Shown: piece after piece, positions 26,601 to 49,700 of the stretch
How positions within the stretch are numbered: position 1 is the first letter of the stretch
How the letters are laid out: each line of letters begins with the position of its first letter
Source: Anthopleura xanthogrammica
Lineage: Eukaryota > Cnidaria > Anthozoa > Actiniaria > Actiniidae
NCBI GenBank assembly: GCA_964019055.1
Contig: OZ025213.1
Span: 11,025,351-11,089,350 of the forward strand
DNA: 64,000 bases
Reading direction: 5' to 3'
Notes under the pieces: generated by a model
Told to the model about the DNA's origin: nothing
What the model saw: the letters and a program-made list of their open reading frames with translations, nothing else
The model's database searches: none
Program-made: the position numbers and the translations under genes

Positions 26601-28132
26601 TTAACGATGGGTCAAGTCTTACGAAGCGTGAGCGACGAAGTATCGAGTCTTACGATGGTTTATCGATTGAAAGCTTGCGTAGTAGAGTGCGTCGAGAGAC
26701 AACTAAAGAGAATGAGCCGATTTATTTGAGAGTCACGGCTGACAATGGGAAGCCTAAATCTAAGTCGACTACTGTGTACGTTGTTGCGACTGTGGACTAC
26801 ACGTGCCCTGGTTGTGGGATTGTCACCAAAGGTGAACAGAATGGAGGCGGAAATATCTCTGGTACAAGTTTAGTGATCATTGTAGCTCTGGCCGTCCTTG
26901 CTGGTGTCATTCTTCTAGTACTTGTTGTGGTAATGCTACTTATTTACAGCCATAGAAAGCGCAAAAGGGCTCGCAAAAATCCACGGCTTAAATTTGATGG
27001 TTCGTTTGATGAAATAACAGTGCATCCACCTTCGGGGAATTCCAATCACGCTGCTGTATCTGCGGAAAGCATTCCAGGACGTACTTTACCTCAAGAGTAC
27101 ACACCCCTTAATAGAACGACAGGTAACTCCAACAATGTGACTAGCACTGATGTGTCGGAAACACCTGGTAGTGCGTCTAGTGGTCGTGGTTCTTCTGACG
27201 GAGACTTCGAGGAAGTTCCACCCTCGATTAGAAATGGCGATGTAGGAAGTCTGCACTCGGATAACTTTGCTGTCAAAACTGTGATTGCTGACTCAGGGAT
27301 TCAGCAGGATGACGAAGATCAGATTTCACAGCTAACAATAAGCGATGGTAGTGGAATTCTTCATGTGGATGAGAACAAGCCATACAAGAATGATAAAATT
27401 TTATCAAGAATGGAATACCAGAGTCAAGAGAGTATGCACGTGTTTGGTGAGGAAGGAGGTGGTGAAGCAGATGGTGGACACGACGTTGGGAATTTACTCT
27501 ATGCTAAGCTTGCCGAAGTCGATGCCGATGATGAATCGATTGCTGAAGTTCCCCGATCGTTCACAGAAGAGGGTCGTGGCCGTGCACCGTATGCTGGCTC
27601 TTTGAGTTCAATCATTGGAAGTAAGGAAGAACTTTCAGGAAGCTACAACTGGGATTATCTCCTTGACTGGGGACCACAGTTCCAGCCCTTGGCTGAGGTG
27701 TTCTTAGAAATCGGTCGAATGAAGGACGATGTTGATACTAAAAAAGTAGCCATGAGACGACCACCAGGTAGCATTCCTTCTAGCAGACTTCAAGCACAAC
27801 TACCCGGCATCGCGACCACAGATATGCTATCATCAGTGTCATCTTTACCACGCTCTCCTATTAGTCCACCTTCAACTCAGTACACATCACCAGCATTCTC
27901 ACCGAACTTCACACCTGCAATCACTCCCCTTATAACACGTTCTCCTTCTGTATCACCGCTGGACACTGCAGCCGTATCACCCTCATTCTCACCACAGGGA
28001 TCCCGACCAACATCTACACATATTAATTCAGCGATGAGACTGAGAAGAGACTCAGAAGGTGATTCCAATTCAGAACTGTCACACTCTCCTTCTATATCAG
28101 ACAATGAATCTAATTTAGAGATTGATGTTTAG
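17622..28132 (+). CDS. dachsous: Dachsous-type giant protocadherin, 27 cadherin repeats
   Basis: Two coding exons, 17622-25551 and 26025-28132, join in phase (a split Gly codon) to encode 3,345 residues. The chosen ATG precedes a hydrophobic signal segment (WQIVLVLCVICG, about residues 23-34). Twenty-six inter-repeat linkers of the DxNDNxP type or degenerate versions give 27 cadherin repeats and no EGF or laminin-G domain, exactly the Dachsous layout. One membrane helix lies at about 2925-2952, followed by basic RKRKRARK. The tail of about 390 residues carries the conserved block NWDYLLDWGPQFQPL (from about 3185), seen in Dachsous tails, and ends in a Ser/Pro-rich region. The family binds Fat cadherins on neighbouring cells and controls planar polarity and Hippo-linked growth. 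Oddities are an 8-kb first coding exon, four linkers lacking calcium-binding residues, and two furin-like sites in repeat 27. Confidence 0.96.
25757..25970. repeat. Tandem duplication inside the Dachsous intron
   Basis: The 473-base intron (25552-26024) contains two near-identical copies of a block. Each begins GTGCACGATACCCTTACCAA and ends in ATTATGACACTTTAACAT. It is preceded by looser CAACAGGACCCTC-type repeats from about 25670. It does not affect the reading frame because it is spliced out. Confidence 0.75.
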
Positions 28133-29354
28133 AAATTATTCGTACCATAGGGATCCCATGTCCTTTGTTTAGAGGTTTTGGTGACAATATCTATTGTCAA
28201 AATTTTACTACAATTGAATGTTTGGTTTTTAGTGCTTGATTCATTATCCCATATGATGAAAAACCAATACCATCTATTGCAAAAACCAGAAAAAATAGGA
28301 ATAACCAAAACCTCTAAGTCTGGGTCAATAGGAAATATCAAATTTTACCTCTTGAGATTCACTCAAAAAATACCTTATTTTCAGAAAACTGAAAAAAACT
28401 GAAATACTTGTATTTATTTTATGCCTATGGTCTTTATTTTTATATTGATAGCAATTTAGTTTCCAACTTTTACTAGCTCAAAGCCTACCTATAATTATGT
28501 ATATATCTTTATACTCATATTATTATTTGAATGTCTGAAACAAGCATGCAAGTTATTATATTGTGTCATTCTAAATTTTTTAGAAGACATAAATATGGAC
28601 CAGCCTTGGAAAAACAAGGTGCTTTAAAACTCTTAATTCCATCCATAATTATGTAATATAGTTTCCCTAGATATTTAGATGTAAAAAGGAGAAAATTCCA
28701 GAAAATATCGCTGCTGAGTCCACTTGCTTTTTTAGTTTCTTTATGCAAATCCCTGGGGGTAGTGGGTAGGGTCTAAGATAGATTTTCCTCTAGGGTGGGG
28801 TAGGGATATACTCTGGAATTACACTTCCAAACATTTTTGTAAATAGCAATAATTTTAGGATTAAGAATTTTGATTATTTAACCCTAGTGATTGCAAGTGA
28901 TAGAGTTTTACAGTAATATATAGTTCACTGAGATTCCTAATAATGACACTTTTTCTTATTGTAATATAATAGTTTATGAAGTGAATATATTTGTTTTTGT
29001 TACATTTTGTGCCCTATTTTTTTCTCCTCTTGTTTTGTGATTTTTGTTAAGGTTAGGGACTGGTCATTATTTGTCACGGGGGGGGGGGGGTTAGAGGAAG
29101 TTTGTTCAGACACCATAAAGATAAGTTGACCACCCCCCCCCCCCCAAGAGACATCTTTTTTCAATACCCCCCTCATTAGTAGTTGCTACTGAGGATTCCT
29201 CTTTGTTATCTGTCAAAATTTTTGCTGATCCCTCTCCAGTGTGACCCCCCCTAAATCTTCTGACCCCCCCCCCTAAAAAATGACTGGTCCCTAAGTGACT
29301 CACTTTGTGAGAATTCCTTTATATGCCCCTGCACATACATCTCTGGTGAATAAA
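28133..29354 (+). other. Likely Dachsous 3' UTR
   Basis: The region after the stop codon has no coding signal. The first clear AATAAA on this strand is at 29349-29354, which would give a 3' UTR of about 1.2 kb. A weak inverted pair (TTTAGAGGTTTTGGT near 28167 and ACCAAAACCTCTAA near 28303) and a hAT-like MITE lie inside it. An earlier non-canonical polyadenylation site is possible. Confidence 0.4.
29053..29294. mobile_element. hAT-like MITE with 16-bp terminal repeats
   Basis: TTAGGGACTGGTCATT at the left is mirrored by AATGACTGGTCCCTAA at the right. The 210-base interior contains homopolymer G and C runs and CTTCTGACCCCCCC-type stretches that are themselves partly inverted. TAGGGnnnGGTC-type ends are typical of hAT derivatives. 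I could not find a clear target duplication. Confidence 0.65.
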
Positions 29355-30402
29355 CTATATTACTAGTTGAATACAACCATAAGCAGGGCAGCTGCCCCTT
29401 CCCAAAAAAGGTTGGGTCTCAGCACCAAAATTTCATTCATGTGTGATTCCTATGGATATGGCGGGAAAATGGTACATTACCCCCTCCCCCTACCCCATGA
29501 TTGAAATCTCGCTACACCCCTGACCATAAGCAACACCTTCCAGTTGAGACTTGGTTGTGTATTCCTCTCTCAAAGCAATTTATGCATTTTAAAACTAATT
29601 TTTAAGTAAATCCCAAAGGGCAAAACAAAATGATACACTGCTAAGAGAAACAGTGACAATACTAGCTCAAAAACTCCTTGTTTGTCCAATATTGCACACT
29701 GGATTGCATATCGCCATAAATGCTTGGTGTTGTCATATAATGTTTGATGTCTGAAAGTATGACTAAACAAATAGAAAATAGTTACAAAATTTGATCGATG
29801 AAGCTAAGAAGTGTAGACAGTAAAACTATCATTTAGCCACTTTATTTTAGTGCGCAAGAATGGCTTTTCAACAGGCGTTACTTGCCATAAGCCTGGTTAC
29901 CCAGCCAATCCTGGTTTTGGCGCCATCTTTGATTCTGTTTTATTTTGATGTGAAAATTCTTCAATGTTGACCTCAAATACTCGCTAAATACTTGCTTCAT
30001 ATACCCCTTATGCATTCAAATAGAATTTTTTATTAATATTGAGGTAAGGTATGGATTTATATCGATATTTCTAAGCTCAAAACGACAAATAATTTGCGAT
30101 AAACTTTTGTGTCTTCGTTTCTGTTTTCTTGTACTTTTTCCTTTACGTTAAATATTTACTTTTGCAAGACATGTCATACACTCTTGCTGCACATTTATAT
30201 ATCCTTGTTTCTCATGAACTATATGTTTTACTAATATTATAATTATAACTGAATAATATTCTAATTTGTCATGGGTAGACAGTTCTAAAGCATCTCTAAA
30301 TTTTATTAATTTTAATTAAAATTAAAATTATACAGAGGCCAATAACTAATCCTTATGACATTGCATTTAATCCCAAGATAATGTTGGAATGTTGAAGACA
30401 AC

Positions 30403-41013
<10,611 letters not shown>

Positions 41014-41292
41014 ACACACCAACTGAAAATACTCAGCCTACAGGATGAACATGCGAGATCCATCACGAGATGTAATCGTAAAAAGAAGGTGAATCTAATA
41101 TTGTAAGGGGCGAAATTGTTAGGTGAGGTAGACTGCCGGGTAGACTGCTGTTCGAAAGAAAATTTGTTCTCTATGACTTCCTCTAACGTAATACTTGAAC
41201 TCTTGAACTGCTCACTGCTTTGTATTAGCCTATCAAGAAAAAGGGTGTTTAGTGGATTCGCCCAAAATGACTTCACTTCTTAGAACGAAATG

Positions 41293-41298
41293 AATAAA
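41293..41298 (+). terminator. Polyadenylation signal AATAAA for CCDC138
   Basis: A canonical AATAAA lies 280 bases after the CCDC138 stop codon. It is the first on the sense strand. Confidence 0.55.
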
Positions 41299-41299
41299 G

Positions 41300-43700
41300 T
41301 TCTCAAAACAAGAACGGCTTACTATACTGACCGCGTCGACACCATATTCCTGTCATTTTTACTGCGCATGCTTACTAGCATTTTGTCATGGCCTTAATAA
41401 TGACCTAAACTTTTTTCTGTGATGCGCACAAGTTAAGACATTCCTTTGGGCGGAGACTAAGAGGAAAGAGGGCGTTGGTTCTAGAAACAAAAATCGGTGT
41501 TGTTCACCGGATCGTTTTTGTTGATAATCTTTTTTTTTCTTTTTCATTTCCTTTTTCATCTTTGCATCTTTAAAAAAAAAAGATACAAACAAAAAAAAAA
41601 AAACAACAACAACAACCAGGAAACAACAAATAAACAAACGAGAAACTAAACAACAAATAACAGAATGGACGAACAACCGAGTGAATGAACGACCATAACC
41701 CTGACCAAGATTAGTGTGAGGAGAACTACATGATGCTTGTCTTAGTGTAACCAAATATCTACACTCAGAATGAAAAGCAATAAAGATCCATTCAAGTTTT
41801 AAGTACCGATATTGATATTAACACATTCCGGTGTAATTATCCGAATTCCTTCATTTCCGATGCGTTTCTTGTGAAACAAATACAAAACCTAACAAACGTT
41901 CTACTTGACCGCATTACAATATTATATATATATACCCAGGCAGGCAGAACCGAGCGAGAAGAAGGATTTGATGTGTGAAAAATAAATAAGAATGTTCAAT
42001 ATTGGCTAATACCTATTCCTTAAAAAGACTGAACGTAATTCGGGAATCTAACAAATTTTCTATGTAATTTTAATAACAGTTTTTAATGAAACTCTAATTT
42101 CAATCTTATTTAAAGACGTTTTAGTTAGGATGATCTAGTTTTCTTGTTGTTTGCGTAAGAGTTTTTCAATGCTGGTTTCGTAGTTTCAAATTGTATTTAC
42201 TGAATCTTGAAAAATGCAATCATTTGTCAAGAATGACAAGCGGCTTTGAAGTGATCTTTAGTGTAAACAGCAAACTATTACAAAATTAATAAACAGCCAA
42301 TCATAAAGCTTTCATTTGAAATGATAAAATCTCTAATTTTTCGCTAGACGGCTATTGATGTACTTAAAGTTACTGTTGGACTTCGTGCATTAATGTTTAC
42401 CAAAGTAAAAGTCTTTAATATTAAATTACCGTCTTTTAACCCTAACGATCACTACCATACGCTATTTAGCTTATCATAAGATTGCCAGACTCTTTGGTTA
42501 TAAACTCGAGGAATTATAAAGTGTTGAGTGAAAAGAATAACAATATATCTTATTACAAATTATTGTATTAGTTGACGAAAAATCGTTCGTGCCAAAATTA
42601 AAACGCCACAAAAAAATTTTTTATCCAAATTAAAAGCCAATTTTAGGAAGTTTATTGAATACTTAATTTGAAGATATTAATTTTGATATAGTTGAGGCTG
42701 TTTTAATCCAGTCGAGCTGAACAAATAACCCAAAGTTGACAATCTATTTTAATTAAAAATGTGTCAATTTAATTGAATTTTTTGAATACAATAGGTTTTT
42801 TGTTTCGCCGAAAGAACTGCCTCAAATCTTTAAACATACAATCTTAAATATCAAATAATATACCGTTCGAGCATTTTTTTGAAGAAGAAAAAACTTGAAC
42901 AATACTACCTCTATATTTTCAACAAAAGCTCGTATTTTCAAGGGGTAGAAATCTTAGTACGAATTCTTGTGTTTCATATGATAAATGTCATATTTAAGCC
43001 TCGTAATTTCACTAAGTGACAAAGGAATTCATAACTCTGAAAGCAATCATCAGTTTTGTTGATATTAAACCCTTGAAGTCTAGGGTATATTAAATCTATT
43101 TGTGATATTAACTTTTTACCGCAATATTCTTTTTCTTTGCTCACTAAGAGTTCACTAAATGTCACTTATCACACTCGCAGCTGGTTTCAAAATATGAGAA
43201 TACTCAGAGGTGATGTTCAAGTATTTTGACGAGTGCTGCAAATGTCGTGCAATGAATGTGTACGATAATATTTATTTAATGCAAAGATTCCTTAAGAACA
43301 ACCAAAAATACCATTAGAGACCATTGGATTGTGGAAAATTAAAAAGAGAGGGTGTTAAAATGGATGGTACTGAAGGTAAAGTTAGGTAAATTTGAAGGAA
43401 TTGTGATAGCCAATGTGATCTTGATAGAAGGTCAAATAATCCTATTGATGCTTGGTTTCTCTTTTACTTTGAGCATGCTTAAATCACTATTCACAAGCAT
43501 TAGACTTTTGATTGACCTAAGATATAAGATGTCTAAGTTATTATCCAATGAGAACACTCGAATTTGCAGCAATAGGCGGGCTTAGTCTCTGCGCATGAGC
43601 AGACGAGGCAGTAATGTATGCCCACGTGGTGCAAACATTATCTAAAATTAACAAGCTTGTTGATTTTCAAAGATTGTTATTCGAAAGTTTTGTATTTCAC
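41300..43700. other. Intergenic region between CCDC138 and DACH, no gene seen
   Basis: AT-rich unique sequence with poly-A/poly-T stretches around 41530-41650. Open stretches such as 43352-43585 have no start context or domain. It should contain the DACH promoter and 5' UTR, but no specific element can be named. Confidence 0.5.
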
Positions 43701-43717
43701 GACAGTCATTGTCAGCC

Positions 43718-46700
43718 ATGGACTCACCGACCGTGTATCCAACTACTCCTCACGAATTCAAATTCAATTATTTAGAGCCAGATTCCGTTGCTCTTCCTTT
43801 GGGAAAAGAGTATAAACTGAAAATGGTCAATATGAACGGGATTGATATCGCTGCGTTTAGTGTCGATGGTGAAGATTTGTTGTGTTTTCCACAAGTCTAT
43901 GAATATTTCCTCAAAGATCTAGTTTCTGGAATGCACACCGTCTACACGAAGCTCAAACGCATGAATATCCAGGGCAGGAACTGCAATGTGGAGCAAGTTC
44001 GGATGATGAGGAGTGTTGGTGCCATAGGACAAGTTGTCAATCGATGCAAATTGATATCTCAGGAAGATTTCAATAAAATCTATGAAGACTGTCTTCTCTT
44101 CAGGTAAGGTCATTAATCTAAGACAATACCCAACTATCATCACTCAAAATGTTTCTCGCAAAATTCACAATATCTTTGAATCAAATACATACTTTTTACT
44201 AGAGAACAATAGTTTTCTTCACTTTTATAATCTTTTTAAAATTTTCAAATACTCCAGATAAAATTCATTAGTTCTGTTGCCTAACGCAAACTTTTGCGAA
44301 TGTGTTGACCCCAAAACCCCGACAATGCAGACTGACACTCATAAGAAAAACTATTCATGTCTAATCGTTCGTAACGAGCAAACACTACCTAACCAAAAAT
44401 GTTCATTTAGTTTATAGCTAGTTCTAAAAACAACAATGAAAAACTTCGAGAATTGACTAGATTCACTTTTCATGATGTGCGTAATTCTCAAAGGTTGCTC
44501 CAAGAGATATCGGTATTGTTTACATTACTCTAAAGAAAGCTTATTTTGGCGCCTTCAATTTATGTAAATGTCTTTAAGATTGACGCTAACAGCTTGAGAG
44601 ATTATGATTTAGGATAATGTTGCAAACGACAATGATAATATTGAAAACATTTCGTTATCAAGTGTTTTTTTGCTTGATAAAGTTTAGTTAATTATAAGAA
44701 AACAATTCGATATCATAACCATTATTTTCGGATTTATTTACGATTACTGTATATATTTTTTGCTTTGTATGTAATTCTATACCTTTAAGGTCACTCTGTC
44801 GTAAGGAAATACTTAATTTTCGAAAGCGAGAGAAAGTTCAGACGAAGTACACAACAAATGAAAACTATCTTTTTTGAATGACAAGTTTAAGATCTTTTTT
44901 ATTACTTCTTCAAAAAGTTCACAAATTTCTGGTTTTGTTTTGTAACTAATCAAAAAGCGAAAGTCAACTTTGAAACTGAGAAACTCGTTAACTTTGTTCT
45001 GCAAAAATCTGCAAAAATTAAGATCAAAAATAGACCGAAAAGTAAATAACGTATTAGAGCAATTCAATTATGATGTAAGCAGTCCAAAGGAAGTTTCTTT
45101 GTTGTCTTTCTGCTGGGTTTATTTATTTGTCTGCTCAAACAAACCACTCCCATGGTAATTCAACTTCCGCGGGAAAATATTCGCCAAATCTGGATGAGTC
45201 ATGTGATGTAAGTTTGCGCGTGCGCAGAACAGAACTAGTTATTTTTATCACAAACAAAACACGTGATCAAAAGCATGCGCAGTGCTCGTTTGGCGCAGAC
45301 CAAAAACACCGCGAGCCTAGCTGTACAAGAAAACTATACATTTTGCACAATTCCATGATTTTTTTCCCACCTAATTTCAGAGGTCCTGGCAGACGTAGAA
45401 AAAATCCCGAAATCCCTCCAGAGCTACTCAACAATCCATTCAAGATCTACAAAGCCGATACGTCCGCTGACCAGCAGTCATCTCCCACTCACGTTAAATT
45501 TGAAGGCGCGAAATGCGCAAGCGATGCTGAAGACAATGGCGAAGGAAAAGACGAGCAACGTGACAGTAACAACAACAATAACGGCGAAGTTGTGACGGCC
45601 TTTAAAATACCTGTCTCGCAGCGCGCTGTGCCGACGATGACGCATCCTCGATTCCCTAGCTCCCCTAATGGTAAGTATCTTGATATTTAGCAATGCGGAC
45701 CGTCAAGACTTGTTTCATTTGGCTATCAGTGGATTTTGATCGTTTTCTACTTCAACATAATTGCGTGCAACAAATCTTGTCATGTGACATGGCTCGCAAC
45801 ATCGATTGCCTGCAACATTGCGCGCAATGTTGCACCGTGTGTCCGTAGCTTTAGATCACCTCAGATGTTATTTCAGGGTTTGATCTGCGTATGTGAGTTA
45901 GCCGCACCCTTATTTCAGGGTATCGATAAAACTGATGGTAACACATTTTGGCAATACCTTTTTTTCTCCTTTATAGGTTCATTCACCTTCTCAGCTCGCA
46001 CCTCCTCATCTTTATCATCACTACCAACTATGGTTAATATCCGTAGCGCTATTCCACAACAGCCATCCAGCAGGCCTTCTATCTCCACTATAATACATGC
46101 GACACCAAGCCCTATGCGAACCATCGCTACCGAGGGAAGCTTACCTGAACCGTCTGTACCTCATGTCAGCAGTACCGGTACATTTGAGCATGCCGCGGAG
46201 AACAGAGGGGCTGCTGTAAGTGATGGGAGTTCGGATGTTTCAGCGTCTTCACCACGGATACGACCAACGGAGGTAGGCACCTGATAGGACAATATTAGTG
46301 GAATACGAATATGGTCTTACTGTTACACTCAGTTTTGAGTACCTCTCCTCTCCCAAAGGCTCGAACACTCAGCACTGACCTTCATAGCCTGCGACGTATT
46401 GTTAACGATAGTGTTTTCGAGAGATGTCATACGCACCAGCACGCTCCAACTTTTTACGCAACAAAAACTCCAAATTGAGCAACGTTACCCAATTCTTAGC
46501 GTTGCACTGAAAAGTCTTATTTCATTGGCTGAGAACATCACGCCATTTCCAGTAACCGTTGCAGGTCGTATTCACACGATGAAATTTGTAGCGCACAACG
46601 CTGGAAGTAGGTCTCTAGTCTACTGTTGAAACGTTGCGCGCGATAGTTGCATAGTCTGTCTGGGCTTCATACGCGTTCGCAATTTCCTCAGCCAATTTTC

Positions 46701-49700
46701 CGAGCCAATTTTCCGCACATGCACAGTACGATAATCGGTAGAATCAGGTGGGGCAGACTGACTGGAAAACTTGCCATCAATCACAAGTCATTCTCCAAAG
46801 CGAACGCGAGATCGAAAAAGAAGTAACAAATGTCCCATTTTTAGTTTCCAGTAAATATTTTCGTCGATTTTGTTGTAGATTGAGTATTCGCGTGCACCTG
46901 GGTCAGTTGAAACTTTGTTGCATAATATCCAAGGGTTGTTGAAGGTGACAGCAGAAACGGCACGACAGCAACAACGACAAGCACAGCAAGAAATAGGTTA
47001 GTTGATTGGTATGCTGTCACTGCACACTGAGGTATTGGTTTGTATGGTATTCTTATTGGAGCACTGTATCATCTGTTGTAGATGAGCTGAGAAGAGTTCT
47101 ACAAAGAGAAAGAGAAACGAGAGATAAAGCAGAGAAATTGATCACAAGTCTACAACGAAGTAAAGGTAACGATAAGACTGCTGTATATGATCATCGTAGG
47201 TTACATGAAATCACGGTTAATAACCGTGGTATCATTACCAGAGAAATTGATCACAAGTCTACAACGAAGTAAAGGTAACGATAAGACTGCTGTATATGAT
47301 CATCGTAGGTTACATGAAATCACGGTTAATAACCGTGGTATCATTACCATCATGTATCATCATCATGTATCATCATGTATTATCACCATCATGTATCATC
47401 ATCATGTATCATCATGTATCATCATCATGTATCATCATCATGTATCATCATCATGTATCATCATCATGTATCATCATGTATCATCATCATGTATCATCAT
47501 CATGTATCATCATCATGTATCATCATCATGTATCATCATCACGATGTATCATCATCATGTATCATCATCACGATGTATCATCATCATGTATCATCATCAT
47601 GTATCATCATGTATCATCATCATGTATCATCATCATGTATCATCATCATGTATCATCATCATGTATCATCATCACGATGTATCATCATCATGTATCATCA
47701 TCATGTATCATCATCATGTATCATCATCATGTATCATCATCATGTATCATCATGTATCATCATCATGTATCATCATCATGTATCATCATCATGTATCATC
47801 ATCATGTATCATCATTATGTATCATCATCATGTATCATCATCATGTATCATCATCATGTATCATCATCATGTATCATCATCATGTATCATCATGTATCAT
47901 CATCATGTATCATCATCATGTATCATCATCATGTATCATCATCATGCATCATCATCATCACGTATCATCATTTATCATCATCATGTATCATCATCATGTA
48001 TAATCATCATGTATCATCATCATGTATCATCATCATGCATCATCATCATCATCATGTATCATCATCATTATGTATCTTCATGTATCATCATGTATCATCA
48101 TCATGTATCATCATCATGCATCATCATCATCATCATGTATCATCATCATTATGTATCTTCATGTATCATCATCATGTATCATCATCATGTATCATCATCA
48201 TGTATCATCATCATGTATCATCATGTATCATCATCATGTATCATCATCATGTATCATCATCATGTATCATCATCATGTATCATCATCACGATGTATCATC
48301 ATCATGTATCATCATCACGATGTATCATCATCATGTATCATCATCATGTATCATCATGTATCATCATCATGTATCATCATCATGTATCATCATCATGTAT
48401 CATCATCATGTATCATCATCACGATGTATCATCATCATGTATCATCATCATGTATCATCATCATGTATCATCATCATGTATCATCATCATGTATCATCAT
48501 GTATCATCATCATGTATCATCATCATGTATCATCATCATGTATCATCATCATGTATCATCATCATGTATCATCATCATGTATCATCATCATGTATCATCA
48601 TCATGTATCATCATCATGTATCATCATCATGTATCATCATCATTATCATCATCATGTATCATCATCATGTATCATCATCATTTATCATCATCATGTATCA
48701 TCATCATGTATCATCATGTATCACCATCATGTATCATCACCATCTTTTATCATTATCATCATCATGTATCATCATCATGTATCATCATCATGTATCATCA
48801 TCATGTATCATCATCATGCATCATCATCATCACGTATCATCATTTATCATCATCATGTATCATCATCATGTATAATCATCATGTATAATCATCATGTATC
48901 ATCATCATGTATCATCATCATGCATCATCATCATCATCATGTATCATCATCATTATGTATCTTCATGTATCATCATCATGTATCATCATCATGTATCATC
49001 ATCATGTATCATCATCATGTATCATCATCATGTATCATCATCATGTATCATCATCATGTATCATGTATCATCATGTATCATCATCATGTATCATCATCAT
49101 CATGTATCATCATCATGTATCATCATCATGCATCATCATCATGTATCATCATCATGCATCATCATCATCATCATGTATCATCATCATTATGTATCTTCAT
49201 GTATCATCATCATGTATCATCATCATGTATCATCATCATGTATCATCATCATGTATCATCATCATGTATCATCATCATGTATCATCATCATGTATCATCA
49301 TCATGTATCATCATCATGTATCATCATCATGTATCATCATCATGTATCATCATCATGTATCATCATCATGTATCATGTATCATCATGTATCATCATCATG
49401 TATCATCATCATCATGTATCATCATCATGTATCATCATCATGTATCATCATGTATCATCATCATGTATCATCATCATGCATCATCATCATCATCATGTAT
49501 CATCATCATGTATCATCATCATGCATCATCATCATGTATCATCATCATGCATCATCATCATCATCATGTATCATCATCATGCATCATCATCATGTATCAT
49601 CATCATGCATCATCATCATCATCATGTATCATCATCATGCATCATCATCATGTATCATCATCATGCATCATCATCATCATCATGTATCATCATCATGCAT

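Noticed and set aside
43352..43585. 77-codon hydrophobic frame upstream of DACH
   Set aside because: No homology recognised, AT-rich composition alone explains the Leu/Ile content, and no splice or promoter context supports it.
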